The notes: generated from the letters alone by a model not told the origin. 64,000 bases of DNA from Achromobacter denitrificans NBRC 15125 (GCF_001571365.1 NZ_BCTQ01000007.1:1-64000), one strand, 5' to 3'. Positions 9,427-20,177 are shown, counted from the stretch's first letter. Numbers and translations are program-made.

Positions 9427-9516
9427 GTAGGAAAGAGGGGGCGCGTAAACGTGAAAGCTTAACAAATCCTGCCGTTCGGGTCCGGCCTCCCGGGAGGGAA
9501 GTCTCCGGCCCCGGTA

Positions 9517-10239
9517 TCAGGGGATGTCGACCATCTGCATGCGGCGCGTCAGGACGCCGACCCGGGAGTTCAGGTACCGGGAATTGCGGTGGCTGTCGTA
9601 GAAGCGCGGATTGGGCAGCATGGCGGCCAGCCGGGCCGACTGGCTGGCGCCCAGGCTGGCGGCGGACGTATTGAAATAGTGCCGGGCGGCGGCCTCGGCG
9701 CCGAATACGCCCACGCCCCATTCCGCCACGTTCAGATACAGTTCCAGGATCCGCTCCTTGCTCATGACGTGTTCGATCATGTAGGTCAGGACGAGTTCCT
9801 GCCCCTTGCGGAGGTAGCTGCGAGAGCTGGACAGGAACAGGTTCTTGGCCAGCTGCTGGGTGATGGTGGAGCCGCCGCGCATCTTGCTGCGGCCCGCCTC
9901 CTGCTGTTTCTGGTTGTATTCCCAGGCCTTGCGGATGGCGTCCCACTCGACGCCGTCGTGCTCGGTGAACTTGGAGTCCTCGGACGCCACCACCGCGCGC
10001 TTGAGCGTGCGGTTGATCTTGTCGTAGGGCACCCATTCGTACTTCAGTTCCAGCGCGGGGTTGTCCTCGCGCAGGCGGGACAGCTCTTCGCGCATGACCG
10101 CGCTGCTGCCCGGGTCCCGGTAGTTGTACCAGACGACCTGGGAGAACAGCCAGAACTGATAGAGCAGGACGGCGCACACCAGCGCCATCAGCACGCCGGT
10201 GACGATCCGGAACCAGGAGCGGCCCTTGCGCGTCGCCAT
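9517..10239 (-). CDS. mtgA: Monofunctional biosynthetic peptidoglycan transglycosylase
   Basis: A 240-residue glycosyltransferase family 51 enzyme that polymerises lipid II into glycan strands at the outer face of the inner membrane. One N-terminal membrane anchor (about 12-36) is followed by the catalytic motif VASEDSKFTEHDG with the donor-activating glutamate, GGSTITQQLAKNLFLS, and the second catalytic region KERILELYLNVAEWG. There is no transpeptidase domain, which defines MtgA. It starts 5 bp after the aroE stop on the same strand. Confidence 0.95.
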   Translation of the reverse strand: MATRKGRSWFRIVTGVLMALVCAVLLYQFWLFSQVVWYNYRDPGSSAVMREELSRLREDNPALELKYEWVPYDKINRTLKRAVVASEDSKFTEHDGVEWDAIRKAWEYNQKQQEAGRSKMRGGSTITQQLAKNLFLSSSRSYLRKGQELVLTYMIEHVMSKERILELYLNVAEWGVGVFGAEAAARHYFNTSAASLGASQSARLAAMLPNPRFYDSHRNSRYLNSRVGVLTRRMQMVDIP

Positions 10240-10244
10240 GCCGC

Positions 10245-11108
10245 TCAGTGGCCGGCCGCGAGATCCGCGCGCAGCGCCGCGAGGACCGGCGCGGGATCGG
10301 GCCGCAAGCCGTGCCAGATGAAGAAGCTTTCCGCGGCCTGGCCGACCAGCATGCCCAGGCCGTCGGCCGTGAGCGCGGCGCCGTCGGCCTCGGCCTGCTT
10401 CATGAACGCGGTGGGCTGGGCGCCGTACATCATGTCGTAGGCGGCCGCGCCGGGCGCGTACAGGCCCGGGGGCAGGTCGGGGGCGGCGTCCCGCAGGCCG
10501 CTGGCGGTGGCATTTACCACCAGGTCCCAGCCGCCGGGCTGGGCGGCATCGGCCAGGCCGCCGGCCGTGACCTGGGTTTGCGGCGACACGCCGCTCTGGC
10601 GCCAGGCTTCGGCCAGCTCCAGGGCGCGGGCGGCCGTGCGGTTGACGATGTGGATGCGGGCGCAGCCGGCCTCGGCCAGCGGCTGCAGCACGCCGCGCGC
10701 CGCGCCGCCGGCGCCCACGAGCAGCACGGACGCGCCGCTCAGGCGCCTGCCCAGGCGCAGCAGGTCGGAAACCAGGCCCACGCCGTCGGTGTTGCAGCCG
10801 TGCCAGGCGCCGTCGCGCCAGGACAAGGTGTTGACCGCGCCGGCCAGCCGGGCACGGGCGGAGAGGCGGCCGGCGGCCAGGGCGTAGGCGTCCAGCTTGA
10901 AGGGCACCGTGACGTTCAGCCCGACCCCGCCCTCGGCCACGAAGGCCGCCACCGCCTCGGCGAAGCCGTCCACCGGCGCGAGCAGCCGGTCGTAGCGCAG
11001 CGGCTTGCCCGTCTGGCGGGAGAACATGGCGTGGATCTGAGGCGAGCGGCTATGCGCAATGGGGTTGCCGATGACGGCATATCGGGCAAGAGGGGACGCC
11101 TCGGTCAT
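10245..11108 (-). CDS. aroE: Shikimate dehydrogenase
   Basis: A 287-residue NADP-dependent shikimate dehydrogenase of the chorismate pathway. Substrate-binding SRSPQIH is near residue 19, catalytic lysine in NVTVPFK near 66, catalytic aspartate in NTDGVGL near 107, and the dinucleotide-binding glycine loop VGAGGAARG near 132. Its start overlaps the stop of the TonB-like gene by 4 bp. Coupling to a TonB-like gene and mtgA is a common chromosomal arrangement in related betaproteobacteria (recalled, not checked). Confidence 0.95.
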   Translation of the reverse strand: MTEASPLARYAVIGNPIAHSRSPQIHAMFSRQTGKPLRYDRLLAPVDGFAEAVAAFVAEGGVGLNVTVPFKLDAYALAAGRLSARARLAGAVNTLSWRDGAWHGCNTDGVGLVSDLLRLGRRLSGASVLLVGAGGAARGVLQPLAEAGCARIHIVNRTAARALELAEAWRQSGVSPQTQVTAGGLADAAQPGGWDLVVNATASGLRDAAPDLPPGLYAPGAAAYDMMYGAQPTAFMKQAEADGAALTADGLGMLVGQAAESFFIWHGLRPDPAPVLAALRADLAAGH

Positions 11109-12046
11109 GGGGCTTGGGTTTCCAGGGTGTCGTTGACGAAATGCCAGGTGCGGGTAATGACCAGCACGTCGGTGTCGCGCGCGATGTCGGGCGGGAACGG
11201 CGGGAAGGGCGCCGCCAGCTGCACGATGCGGCGGGCGGCCTGGTTCAGCACGGCGTGCTGCGAGGGCTGGTCGATTTCGACGTTGGCGATGCTGCCGTCG
11301 GCGCGCACCGACACCGTGATGCGCAACGAGCCGTAGATGCGTCCGCGCGCTTCATCGGGGTAGTGCTGGGTGCCGACCGTTTCGATGCGGGTGCGCCAGG
11401 CGTCCAGGTAGGCGGCGTAGCGCGAGGCTTCGGCGGAGGGCGCCACGAATTGCTTGCGGGGCTCGGCGCTGTACTGCTGGACGCGGGCCGCCAGGGCGGC
11501 CACCTGGGCGCTCTGGATGACGCTGGCCTGGTCCTCGGCGTCCCGGCCGAGGTCGGCGCCGTCCGGCCAGGGGTTGACCGCCTGGCGCTCGGCGCCGGCC
11601 TTGTCGGCCGAGCGCAGCTGGGTCATCAGGCGGGTCTGCTCGGCTTCGAGCTGCACCTGGCGGCGGCGCATGGCTTCCAGCACGATGGTTTCGGCCGATT
11701 CGCCGGTGCGGGGCAGGGGGGTGGTGGACAGGCCGTGCTCGGCGTTGCCGCCGCCGCTCATCTGGTTCTGCGCCTGGGCCCGGGGGGTATCCGGCGGCGT
11801 CTCGCTGCGCGCATTGAGCAGCACGATCTCCAGGCTGGTGACCGGCGGGCGCGAGGGCGCGGACGTGCCGAAGCGCCACGCCAGGGCGCCGGCGTGCACC
11901 AACAGCGATATCGCGATGCCGATGCGCAGGTAGTGTTGGGCAGGTGCACCCAGCCACCAGAGGTAACGGCTCAGCGTAGAGGAAGAGTCAGGGCGTTGCA
12001 CGAACGCATTGTAGAGCGAGTCCACGTCCGCTGCGCGCGCCGGCAT
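11105..12046 (-). CDS. TonB C-terminal domain protein
   Basis: A 313-residue single-pass protein. A short cytoplasmic N-terminus is followed by a membrane segment at about 41-58 (YLRIGIAISLLVHAGALAW), a charged, partly coiled-coil spacer (about 130-190) and a C-terminal TonB-like domain (YPDEARGRIYGSLRITVSV, then VRADGSIANVEI). It lacks the long Pro-Glu/Pro-Lys spacer of classical TonB, and no exbB/exbD is nearby, so a structural or cell-wall role is as likely as energising receptors. Coupled to aroE by a 4-bp overlap. Confidence 0.8.
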   Translation of the reverse strand: MPARAADVDSLYNAFVQRPDSSSTLSRYLWWLGAPAQHYLRIGIAISLLVHAGALAWRFGTSAPSRPPVTSLEIVLLNARSETPPDTPRAQAQNQMSGGGNAEHGLSTTPLPRTGESAETIVLEAMRRRQVQLEAEQTRLMTQLRSADKAGAERQAVNPWPDGADLGRDAEDQASVIQSAQVAALAARVQQYSAEPRKQFVAPSAEASRYAAYLDAWRTRIETVGTQHYPDEARGRIYGSLRITVSVRADGSIANVEIDQPSQHAVLNQAARRIVQLAAPFPPFPPDIARDTDVLVITRTWHFVNDTLETQAP

Positions 12047-12082
12047 GCCCTGTAACAGGCCATGCCGGCGCCCTGGGGCGGA

Positions 12083-13163
<1,081 letters not shown>

Positions 13164-13171
<8 letters not shown>

Positions 13172-14942
13172 GAAGTTTGACTCCGAATCGCAGGGCGATG
13201 CCCAGGCCGATCACGACCAGAACGATATTGATGAAGGAAAGCGCGGCCACGATATCGATGGCGCCCGAGGCCCACAGCGACACCAGCATGGACCCGATGG
13301 TCTCGGTGCCGGGCGACAGCAGGTACACGCCGGTGGAGTATTCGCGCTCGAAGATCAGGAACATCAGCAGCCAGGAGCCGATAAGGCCATACTTGGCCAG
13401 CGGCACGGTGACGTGGCGGGTGATCTGGCCGCGGCGCGCGCCCGCGCTGCGGGCGGCCTCTTCCAGCTCGGGGCCGACCTGCAGCAGGGTCGAGGAAATG
13501 AGCCGCAGGCCATAGGCCATCCACACCACCGTATAGGCCAGCCACACGCTGAAGATGGTGCTGCGCATGGCGCGCAGCCATTCGATGAAGTTCTCGCGCA
13601 GCCATTCGGCGAAGGGCAGGGCCGACAGCCAGCCGTTTTCGTCCACGTCCAGCGCGTTGTCCAGCCACATCGGCACGAACAGGAACACCCACAGGAAGGC
13701 CAGGCCGGCCAGCAGGCCCGGCACCGCGCGCGGCACCAGCACGCTGTAGTCCATGAAGCGGGTGACGTTGTCGGGCTTGCGGTGCATGGCCAGGCCCACG
13801 AACATGTAGCACATCACCGCCAGCGCGCCGCCGAACACGCCGATCGCGACCGAGTTGACGATGGCGCGCAGCAGGTTGGGCTGGGCGAACACCGTGCGGA
13901 ACGCGTCCAGCGACAGCACGTCCAGCAGCGACACCCCCATGCCCCAGTTGGACACGAACGCGCGCAGCAGCACGCCCATCAGCGGCACCACGATGGTGAC
14001 CAGCAGCCACAGGGCCACCACGGCGCCCGCCACCCAGCGCCACTTGCCCAGCGGCAGGGGCCGGGCGCGCGAGGCCTTGCCCTTCACGGTGACGAAGCGG
14101 TTGGCGCTGCGCATCAGGCGGCGTTGCAGCATCACCAGCGGGATGGTCATGCAGATCAGCACCACGGCCACGGCGGCCATCAGGTGGTACGAGGGTATGC
14201 CCAGCTTGTTGGTGAGCTTGTAGAGATAGGTGGCCAGCACCAGGTTGCCTTCCGGGTCGCCCAGCACCAGCACCAGGCCGAACACCTCCAGGCCCAGGAA
14301 GAACAGCAGCACGGTGGCGTACAGCATGGCCGGGCGCACCATCGGCAGGCTGACCGACACCATCACGCGCAGCGGCGTGGCGCCGGCCACGCGGGCGGCT
14401 TCCTCCACGTCCGAACCCATGCTGCGCAACGCCGACGAGATGTACAGGTAGGCGTGCGGCACGTGCGTGAGGCCGGCGATGATGACGATGCTGGTCAGCG
14501 AATAGACGTTCCAGGGAACGAAGCCCAGGATGTTCTGCGCCCAGGTCGAGAAGAAGCCCACCGGGCCCGCGGCCACCACGTAGCCGAAGCCCAGCACCAT
14601 GGGCGACACGAACACGGGCACCAGGATCAGCGGCTCGATCCAGCGGCGGCCGGGCAGGTCCGTGCGTATCATCAGGAAGGCCAGCATGCCGCCCAGCGGG
14701 ATGGCGATGATGGCCAGGCCGAAGGCCAGGATGAAGCCGCTTTTCAGCGCCTTGTAGAAATCGGGGTCCGCGAAGATGAAGCGGAACGCGTCCAGGCTGA
14801 AGGTCTTGGACGGGGAAAAGAAGGGCGCGGAGAGAAAGCTCTGGACGATGATGAACGACAGCGGCACGTAGATGGCCAGGGCTGTGATCAGCACCACCAC
14901 GCCGCGCGGCAGGGACTGCCATTTTCTGCGCAATGACTGCAT
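13164..14942 (-). CDS. ABC transporter permease, duplicated FbpB/AfuB type
   Basis: A 592-residue inner-membrane protein containing two permease halves in one chain, as in FbpB/AfuB. Each half has about six hydrophobic segments and an EAA-type coupling loop: one near 180-205 (SMGSDVEEAARVAGATPLRV), the other near 490-515 (VGPELEEAARSAGARRGQI). The fused form makes a second permease gene unnecessary. It lies between the binding protein gene and the ATPase gene, overlapping the latter by 8 bp. Confidence 0.9.
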
Positions 14943-15059
14943 GGGGAAATCCTGTTGACTCGAATGGCGCGGAGCCGGGAGGCGCCCGCGGCGGCCGGCG
15001 CCGCGCGGGCGGCCCGCGCCAGGCCGGGACGCGCGGCGCAGTCCCGGGGCCGGGGGGCT

Positions 15060-16157
15060 TTACTTGCCCGTCGCGGCGCGCCAGTCCTTGATGAACTGCA
15101 GGCGCTTGTTCTGCTCCAGGTAATCCAGCAGCGTTTCGTCGACCGGGATGGGCTTGAGCGAGGCGCCCAGCTTCTTGGTCATGCCGTCCACGTCGTTATC
15201 GCCTTCGATGTCGTCGCGCACGGAGGCCAGGTCGGCCTGGTTGGCCATGATCCCCTGGCCCTTCTGGGACAGCAGGTAGTCCATCCACAGCTTGGCGGCG
15301 TTCTTGTTCTTGGCCTTCTTGCTGATGAAGGCCACGCGCGACAGCACCAGCGCGTAGTCGGTGGGGTAGGCCACGCCCAGCGAGGGATCGGTCTTGGCGC
15401 GGGTTTCGGCGTAGGAGCCCAGGATGTTGTAGCCGATCAGGTTCTCGCCGGAGGACACGCGTTCCATCATGGTGCCGGTGGACGATTGCACGATCAGGCC
15501 GCCCGAGCCGATGCCCTTGAGCGTTTCGAAGTACTTGGGATCGTTGGCCTTGTCCTGCACCGCCAGCATGAAGCCGACCGCCGATTTCTCGATGTCGTAG
15601 GTGGTGACCTTGTTCTTGAACTTGTCCGGCTGGCTGGAAACCAGCTGGGCCAGCGCGGCGTGCGTGGTCGGCACTTCGTTGGCGGGGATCAGGCGCTTGT
15701 TGTAGATGAACACGGCCGGCTCGTACGTGGTGCCGTAGGCCGAGTCCTTCCAGACGGCCCAGGCCGGCAGCTTGCCGGATTCGGGCGACTTGTACTTCAG
15801 GGCGTAGTCCGTGGCCAGCTTCAGCGCCGAGTCCATCGACGAGCTCCAGACGATGTCGCCGCTGCCGCCGCCCGCCGCCTGTTCGCTGATGTAGCGGTTG
15901 TAGAGCTCGGTGCTGTTCATGTCGTTGTATTCGACCTTGACGCCCGGATACAGCGCTTCGAAGCCCTTGATGATGGGGCCGGCTGCCTTGGTATCGGTGG
16001 TCGAGTAAATGACGACCTTGCCTTCCTTCTTGGCGCCGTCCAGGATCTTCTGGTAGTCGGCCGGATAACCTGCCGGCACTTGCTGCGCGAAGGCGCTGCC
16101 GGTGGCGATGGCGAATGCAGCGGCGCAGGCGGCCGCCAGTTGGGACTTGGCAAGCAT
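15060..16157 (-). CDS. ABC transporter substrate-binding protein (AfuA/FbpA-like)
   Basis: A 365-residue periplasmic solute-binding protein with a signal peptide ending AFA-Q near residue 24. I chose the ATG at 16157 because ggagacaac precedes it; a longer frame to 16247 would put 30 polar residues before the signal sequence. Motifs such as VVIYSTTDTKA, YEPAVFIYNKR, TTYDIEKSAVGF and GYNILGSYA are shared with the C-terminal domain of the kinase encoded just upstream, so the two are paralogues. The family includes ferric iron and organophosphate binders (AfuA, PgtC, HptA); the ligand is not evident. Confidence 0.9.
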   Translation of the reverse strand: MLAKSQLAAACAAAFAIATGSAFAQQVPAGYPADYQKILDGAKKEGKVVIYSTTDTKAAGPIIKGFEALYPGVKVEYNDMNSTELYNRYISEQAAGGGSGDIVWSSSMDSALKLATDYALKYKSPESGKLPAWAVWKDSAYGTTYEPAVFIYNKRLIPANEVPTTHAALAQLVSSQPDKFKNKVTTYDIEKSAVGFMLAVQDKANDPKYFETLKGIGSGGLIVQSSTGTMMERVSSGENLIGYNILGSYAETRAKTDPSLGVAYPTDYALVLSRVAFISKKAKNKNAAKLWMDYLLSQKGQGIMANQADLASVRDDIEGDNDVDGMTKKLGASLKPIPVDETLLDYLEQNKRLQFIKDWRAATGK

Positions 16158-16262
16158 GGATGTTGTCTCCGATGAGATAGTCAGAAGCCGGATCTCGGTC
16201 CAGCCTGCGGCCATCTTAGGAGCCGGCGTCTGTCGTCGTCCTGTCATGGCGACAGGACGGGT

Positions 16263-18755
16263 CTAGGGGTAATCCCTGGCGGGCGTGTCCGTGACCAGCC
16301 GGATCCAGTTCTGCACGAAGCGCGAATGCCGGCGCTGGTCCAGGCCGACCAGCAGCGCGGGGCTCAGCACCACCGGCTGCACGATGCCCTGCGAGCGCGC
16401 CAGGACCGCCTCCGAGGTCCAGCGCCCGGGCGTGTCTTCCATGATGGAGCCGAGCGCCGCATGGCTGGACGCCACCTGCTGGCCGGCGGGCGACAGCAGC
16501 CAGTCCACCAGCGCGCGTCCCAGGTCGGGGTTGGGCGCGGTGCGCGCGATCAGCACCGAGCGCGCCAGCACCAGCACGTAGTCCTGCGGGAACACCACGC
16601 CTATCGGGCTGCCCGCGGCCTGGCGCGACAGGGCGTAGGAGCCGAGGATGTTGTAGCCGATGTCGATGTCGTCGTTCTCGATGGCGTCCAGGATCTCGGC
16701 GCTGGTGGCCGACAGCCGCACGCCCACCTGGCCCATCGCGTTGGCCAGCCCCCAGAAGTTCGACGAAACCAGCTCGTCCTGCTCGGCCAGCAGGTAGCCC
16801 ACGCTGCTGGCGGAGATGTCGTAGGTGCCGACGCGGCCGTGCAGCCGGGCCGGGTCCCGCTCCAGCAGGCGCAGCAGGTCCTGGCGGGAGCGCGGCACGG
16901 TGGCTTCGGTAAAGCGCTTGGGGTTGTAGACGATGACGGCGGGCTCGAAGGTGAATCCGTAGACCTCGTGGCGCCAGATCGCCCAGGAGGGCAACTTGGC
17001 GGCATAGGGCGAGGCATAGCTGAGCGCGTAGCCGTCGTTGGCCAGCCGGATCTGCAGATCGGACGCCGAGCTCATCAGCACGTCCACGTCTTTCAGGCGC
17101 CCTTCGATCGCGGCCTCGTAGAGCTCGCGGCTGCCCATCTCGCGATACACCACGGAGACGTCCGGCCGCTGCGACTGGAACCCCTGGATCAGCGGCGCGA
17201 CCACCGGCGTGTCGGTGGGGCCGGCGATGGTCAGGATCCGCGAGGAGGGCTGGGGCGCCGGATAACGCGTGACGATCTCGGCGAAGTCGGCGGCGCGCAC
17301 CGGGGCGGGCGCCGCCGCCAGCAGCAGTCCGGCGATGCACAGCGCGCCCAGGCCGGCGGCGGCCGCGCGCCACGGCGCCGAGCGCGCCAGCGGCAGGATG
17401 ATGCGCGCCGTCAGGCCGCCGCCGGGACGGTCCTGCAGCCACAGCGAACCGCCGTGCGCCACGGCCACCGAGCGCACGATGGCCAGCCCCAGGCCGGAGC
17501 CGGGCTGCGCGTCGCCGGCCCGTCCGCGCACGAAGCGCTGCTGCACGGCGTCCTTCTCGTCGTCGGCCACGCCGGGGCCGCGGTCCGACACGGTGAGGGC
17601 CACGCGGAACCCCGCCACCGGCGTTGCCTGGATGTCCACCGGGCCTTCCGGCGCGTAGCGCAGGGCGTTGTCCACCAGGTTGCGCAGCATTTCGCGCAGG
17701 GCGACGCGATCGCCGGCGATCCGGGCCCGGCGCACGCCGGGCGCGATCTCGATGCGCAGCCGTTGCGCTTCCAGCGGACCGATGCGGCGCCGCGTTTCGT
17801 TGATGGTCTCCGCCACGCCCACCAGGGTGCGGGCGCCTTTGCCGAGGCGGTGCGTGATGGTGGCGTCCATCAGGAGTTGATTGATCAGCTGGCTGGCGTG
17901 GGTGGCGTTCTGGTGGATGCGTTCCAGCCGCGCATGCAGCCGTTGCGGATCGGTTTCGTCCAGGGCCACCTCGGCCTGCGCGCGCAGCGAGGCCAGCGGG
18001 GTGCGGACCTGGTGCGCCGCGTCGGCGACCAGGGTATTCAAGGTGTCCATGATGCCGGACAGGCGTTGCATGAAAGCGTTCAGGGCTTCGGCCAGCCGCT
18101 TTACCTCGCGGGGCACGGGCGTCGCGAGCGGCGCCAGGTCGTCCGGCGCGCGGCTGCGCAATTCGCGTTCGACCGCGCCCAGAGGCGCGAAGGCGCGTTG
18201 CACGCCGAACCACAGCAGGCCCAGGGCGACCAGCGATACGACGACCAGCGGCAGCACGCTGCGGCCCAGGATCTCGTCGGCCAGCGCCGCGCGCGAGCCC
18301 AGCGTCTCGGCCACCCGCACGGTGACCCATCCCGCGTGCTGGCTGGCGGACACCAGGCGCCCGACGGTGGCCACGCGCACGGGCTCGTCGTGATAGCGCA
18401 GGTAGGCGAATACCGGCGTGGCCGATTGGGCCAGCGGCAGGCCCGGCGCCAGGTCGTCGTAGCCGGTGATGAGCCGGCCGTTGGACGCGCGCGCTTCGTA
18501 GAACACGCGCTCGCCGCCCGACAGCATGGCCAGCGACGACACCGGCGGCTCCACGGTCACGTTGTTGTCCTCGATCTGCACCGAGCCCGCGATGGTCAGC
18601 GCGGAAGCGGCCAGCAGCCGGTCGAACGCCTGCTCCGCCGCGCGCTGGGCGTAGCCGCGCAGGAAGAACACCAGCCCGATCAGCGCGCAGGCCAGCAGCA
18701 GCACGCCCAGCGTGAAGACGCGGCGGCGGATGGAGAAGCTTTCAGGGATGCTCAT
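16263..18755 (-). CDS. Sensor histidine kinase fused to a periplasmic solute-binding domain
   Basis: An 830-residue hybrid read in one uninterrupted frame. Residues 1-455 are a TctE-like sensor kinase: membrane helix about 14-32, periplasmic domain, second helix about 166-184, linker, H-box ADAAHQVRTPLASLRAQ with H248, N-box LRNLVDNALRYAPEG with N363, and G-boxes SDRGPGV and GSGLGLAIV. Residues 458-489 are a positively charged then hydrophobic stretch ending APAPVRAAD, like a signal peptide or third membrane helix. Residues 490-830 are a complete AfuA/FbpA-type binding domain (FEPAVIVYNPKRF, GTYDISASSVGYL, GYNILGSYALS), paralogous to the adjacent transporter binding protein. Predicted topology puts this domain in the periplasm. 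It overlaps the response regulator gene by 14 bp. It could sense the transported solute directly, or be cut into kinase and binding protein. PgtB/PgtC and HptS/HptA are split analogues. Confidence 0.92.
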   Translation of the reverse strand: MSIPESFSIRRRVFTLGVLLLACALIGLVFFLRGYAQRAAEQAFDRLLAASALTIAGSVQIEDNNVTVEPPVSSLAMLSGGERVFYEARASNGRLITGYDDLAPGLPLAQSATPVFAYLRYHDEPVRVATVGRLVSASQHAGWVTVRVAETLGSRAALADEILGRSVLPLVVVSLVALGLLWFGVQRAFAPLGAVERELRSRAPDDLAPLATPVPREVKRLAEALNAFMQRLSGIMDTLNTLVADAAHQVRTPLASLRAQAEVALDETDPQRLHARLERIHQNATHASQLINQLLMDATITHRLGKGARTLVGVAETINETRRRIGPLEAQRLRIEIAPGVRRARIAGDRVALREMLRNLVDNALRYAPEGPVDIQATPVAGFRVALTVSDRGPGVADDEKDAVQQRFVRGRAGDAQPGSGLGLAIVRSVAVAHGGSLWLQDRPGGGLTARIILPLARSAPWRAAAAGLGALCIAGLLLAAAPAPVRAADFAEIVTRYPAPQPSSRILTIAGPTDTPVVAPLIQGFQSQRPDVSVVYREMGSRELYEAAIEGRLKDVDVLMSSASDLQIRLANDGYALSYASPYAAKLPSWAIWRHEVYGFTFEPAVIVYNPKRFTEATVPRSRQDLLRLLERDPARLHGRVGTYDISASSVGYLLAEQDELVSSNFWGLANAMGQVGVRLSATSAEILDAIENDDIDIGYNILGSYALSRQAAGSPIGVVFPQDYVLVLARSVLIARTAPNPDLGRALVDWLLSPAGQQVASSHAALGSIMEDTPGRWTSEAVLARSQGIVQPVVLSPALLVGLDQRRHSRFVQNWIRLVTDTPARDYP

Positions 18756-19413
18756 GGTTGCGGGCCTGGTAGCCGACGCCGCGCACCGTGACGATATCGA
18801 TGGAGGCGCCCGCCAGCTTCTTGCGCAGCCGCGAGATCAGCAGCTCCAGCGCGTTGAGCGATCCGTCGTCCAGGTCGAAGAGCTGGTTCATCAGGCGTTC
18901 CTTGGCGACGGTCTGGCCCAGCCTGCCCACCAGGATCTCCAGCAGGCGGAATTCGCGCCGCCCCAACTCCAGCGGCGTGCCCGCCAGGCTCACGTGGCGG
19001 TTCGCCAGGTCGAGGCTGAGGTTGCCGTAGGCGGTGACGCTGGTGGTCTGGCCGGTCGGACGGCGCATCAGGGCGCGAAGCCGGGCTTCGAGTTCGCGCA
19101 GGTCGAAGGGCTTGACCAGATAATCGTCCGCGCCCAGGTCGAGCATGTCGATCTTGTCCTCGATCTCGGAGCGCGCGGTCATGACCAGCACGGGCGCCTC
19201 CAGCCCGGCGGCGCGCAATTCGCGGATGACGGTGAAGCCATCCTTGCCTGGCAGGTTGATGTCCAGGACGAGCGCGTCCCAGGTCTCGTCCAGCCCCCAC
19301 CGCAGCGCCGCCACGCCGTCGCGCACCCATTGCACGCTGTGCCCGGCCGAGCGCAGCTTGCTTTCCACGGCATCGCCGAGGTCGAGATTGTCCTCGACCA
19401 GCAGAATGCGCAT
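18742..19413 (-). CDS. OmpR/TctD-family response regulator
   Basis: A 223-residue two-component regulator. The receiver domain (1-115) begins MRILLVEDNLDLGDAV, has the phosphoacceptor aspartate in DALVLDINLPGKDG (D51) and the lysine in DDYLVKPFDLREL. A C-terminal winged-helix DNA-binding domain follows (LELGRREFRLLEILV and LISRLRKKL). It is the first gene of the kinase/ABC importer cluster and overlaps the kinase by 14 bp. It likely activates the downstream importer operon (inference from position). Confidence 0.93.
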   Translation of the reverse strand: MRILLVEDNLDLGDAVESKLRSAGHSVQWVRDGVAALRWGLDETWDALVLDINLPGKDGFTVIRELRAAGLEAPVLVMTARSEIEDKIDMLDLGADDYLVKPFDLRELEARLRALMRRPTGQTTSVTAYGNLSLDLANRHVSLAGTPLELGRREFRLLEILVGRLGQTVAKERLMNQLFDLDDGSLNALELLISRLRKKLAGASIDIVTVRGVGYQARNHEHP

Positions 19414-19528
19414 GTCGCTCCTCCATGTCGTTGTGGTTTTGGGGGGAGTTTAAGGGGTTCCCGAGGGGAGGGATGTGGCTCGTGTGGATTTGGGGGTGTT
19501 TTGAGGGGCTGTTGTTTGAGTGCTTTCG

Positions 19529-20143
19529 ACGTTTGAGTTCTTGAGACGCCCGCCGCGTCGGGGGCCTGGGGTGCGCGGGGCCACGATTGCGGCCCGGAGC
19601 CTTCGCTCCGGACTGCCCCCTCGTCATCCTCGTTGTCGCCTGCGGCGACTGCCTTCGGATTCCCTCGGGCTTATCGACGCCCCGCGCACCCCAGGCCCCC
19701 GACGCGACGGGCTCTGGTGGTTGAAACCTGGCGGTCGCCGGGGAGGATCAGGTGCTTAGGGTTCTTGTCCCGGGTGGTGGGGTGGTGAAGGATCTTGCGG
19801 GGCCCGCCTCGGGCCGGCCGCGCGGGCGGCTGGCCCGAGGCTTACGCGGTGTTTTGCGTCGTGATGGGGGCGCTGCGCGATTGTGGACGGGGTGCTGGTG
19901 CCTGATACCTGCGATGCCTGATACCTGTGTGAGATGACGGTCCGTCTCGTCACTTGAACCCCGCCGCTGGATGGGTGGCGCGCGCCAGGGTGCGCATGCG
20001 CAAGCGGCTGCTCAACGCGCGCCACCCATCACCGCTCCCCCCCCCAAACGCTGGGCGGCCTTCAGCACACCACCCTTCGCATACGCGAAAGCGCACACCG
20101 ACCCGACGCCCACCACCGCGTATGCCGTTCTCGGCCGCCCGGG
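19529..20143 (+). repeat. Dispersed non-coding repeat, copy C
   Basis: Nearly identical to 6404-7054 and in the same orientation. It has the same modules: 28-bp perfect inverted repeat arms (19554-19581 with 19679-19706) around the hairpin core, the G+C palindrome, and a 15-bp inverted repeat (19970-19984 with 20016-20030). Compared with copy B it lacks one of the two gatgacggtcc units and all of the segment corresponding to 7055-7296. It fills the gap between the response regulator start and the RNase stop; no gene is seen in 19414-20177. Confidence 0.88.
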
Positions 20144-20177
20144 CGACCTACGAAAACACCGCTCGCCCTATAAAAAA

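Noticed and set aside
16157-16247. Longer N-terminus for the transporter solute-binding protein
   Set aside because: It would place about 30 polar residues before the signal peptide, and the ribosome site supports the inner ATG.
16326-18791. An 821-codon open frame on the plus strand opposite the sensor kinase, and a similar 588-codon one at 13170-14936
   Set aside because: Both are antisense shadows of strongly coding minus-strand genes in high-GC DNA; their products are His/Gln/Arg/Gly-rich low-complexity sequence without domains.
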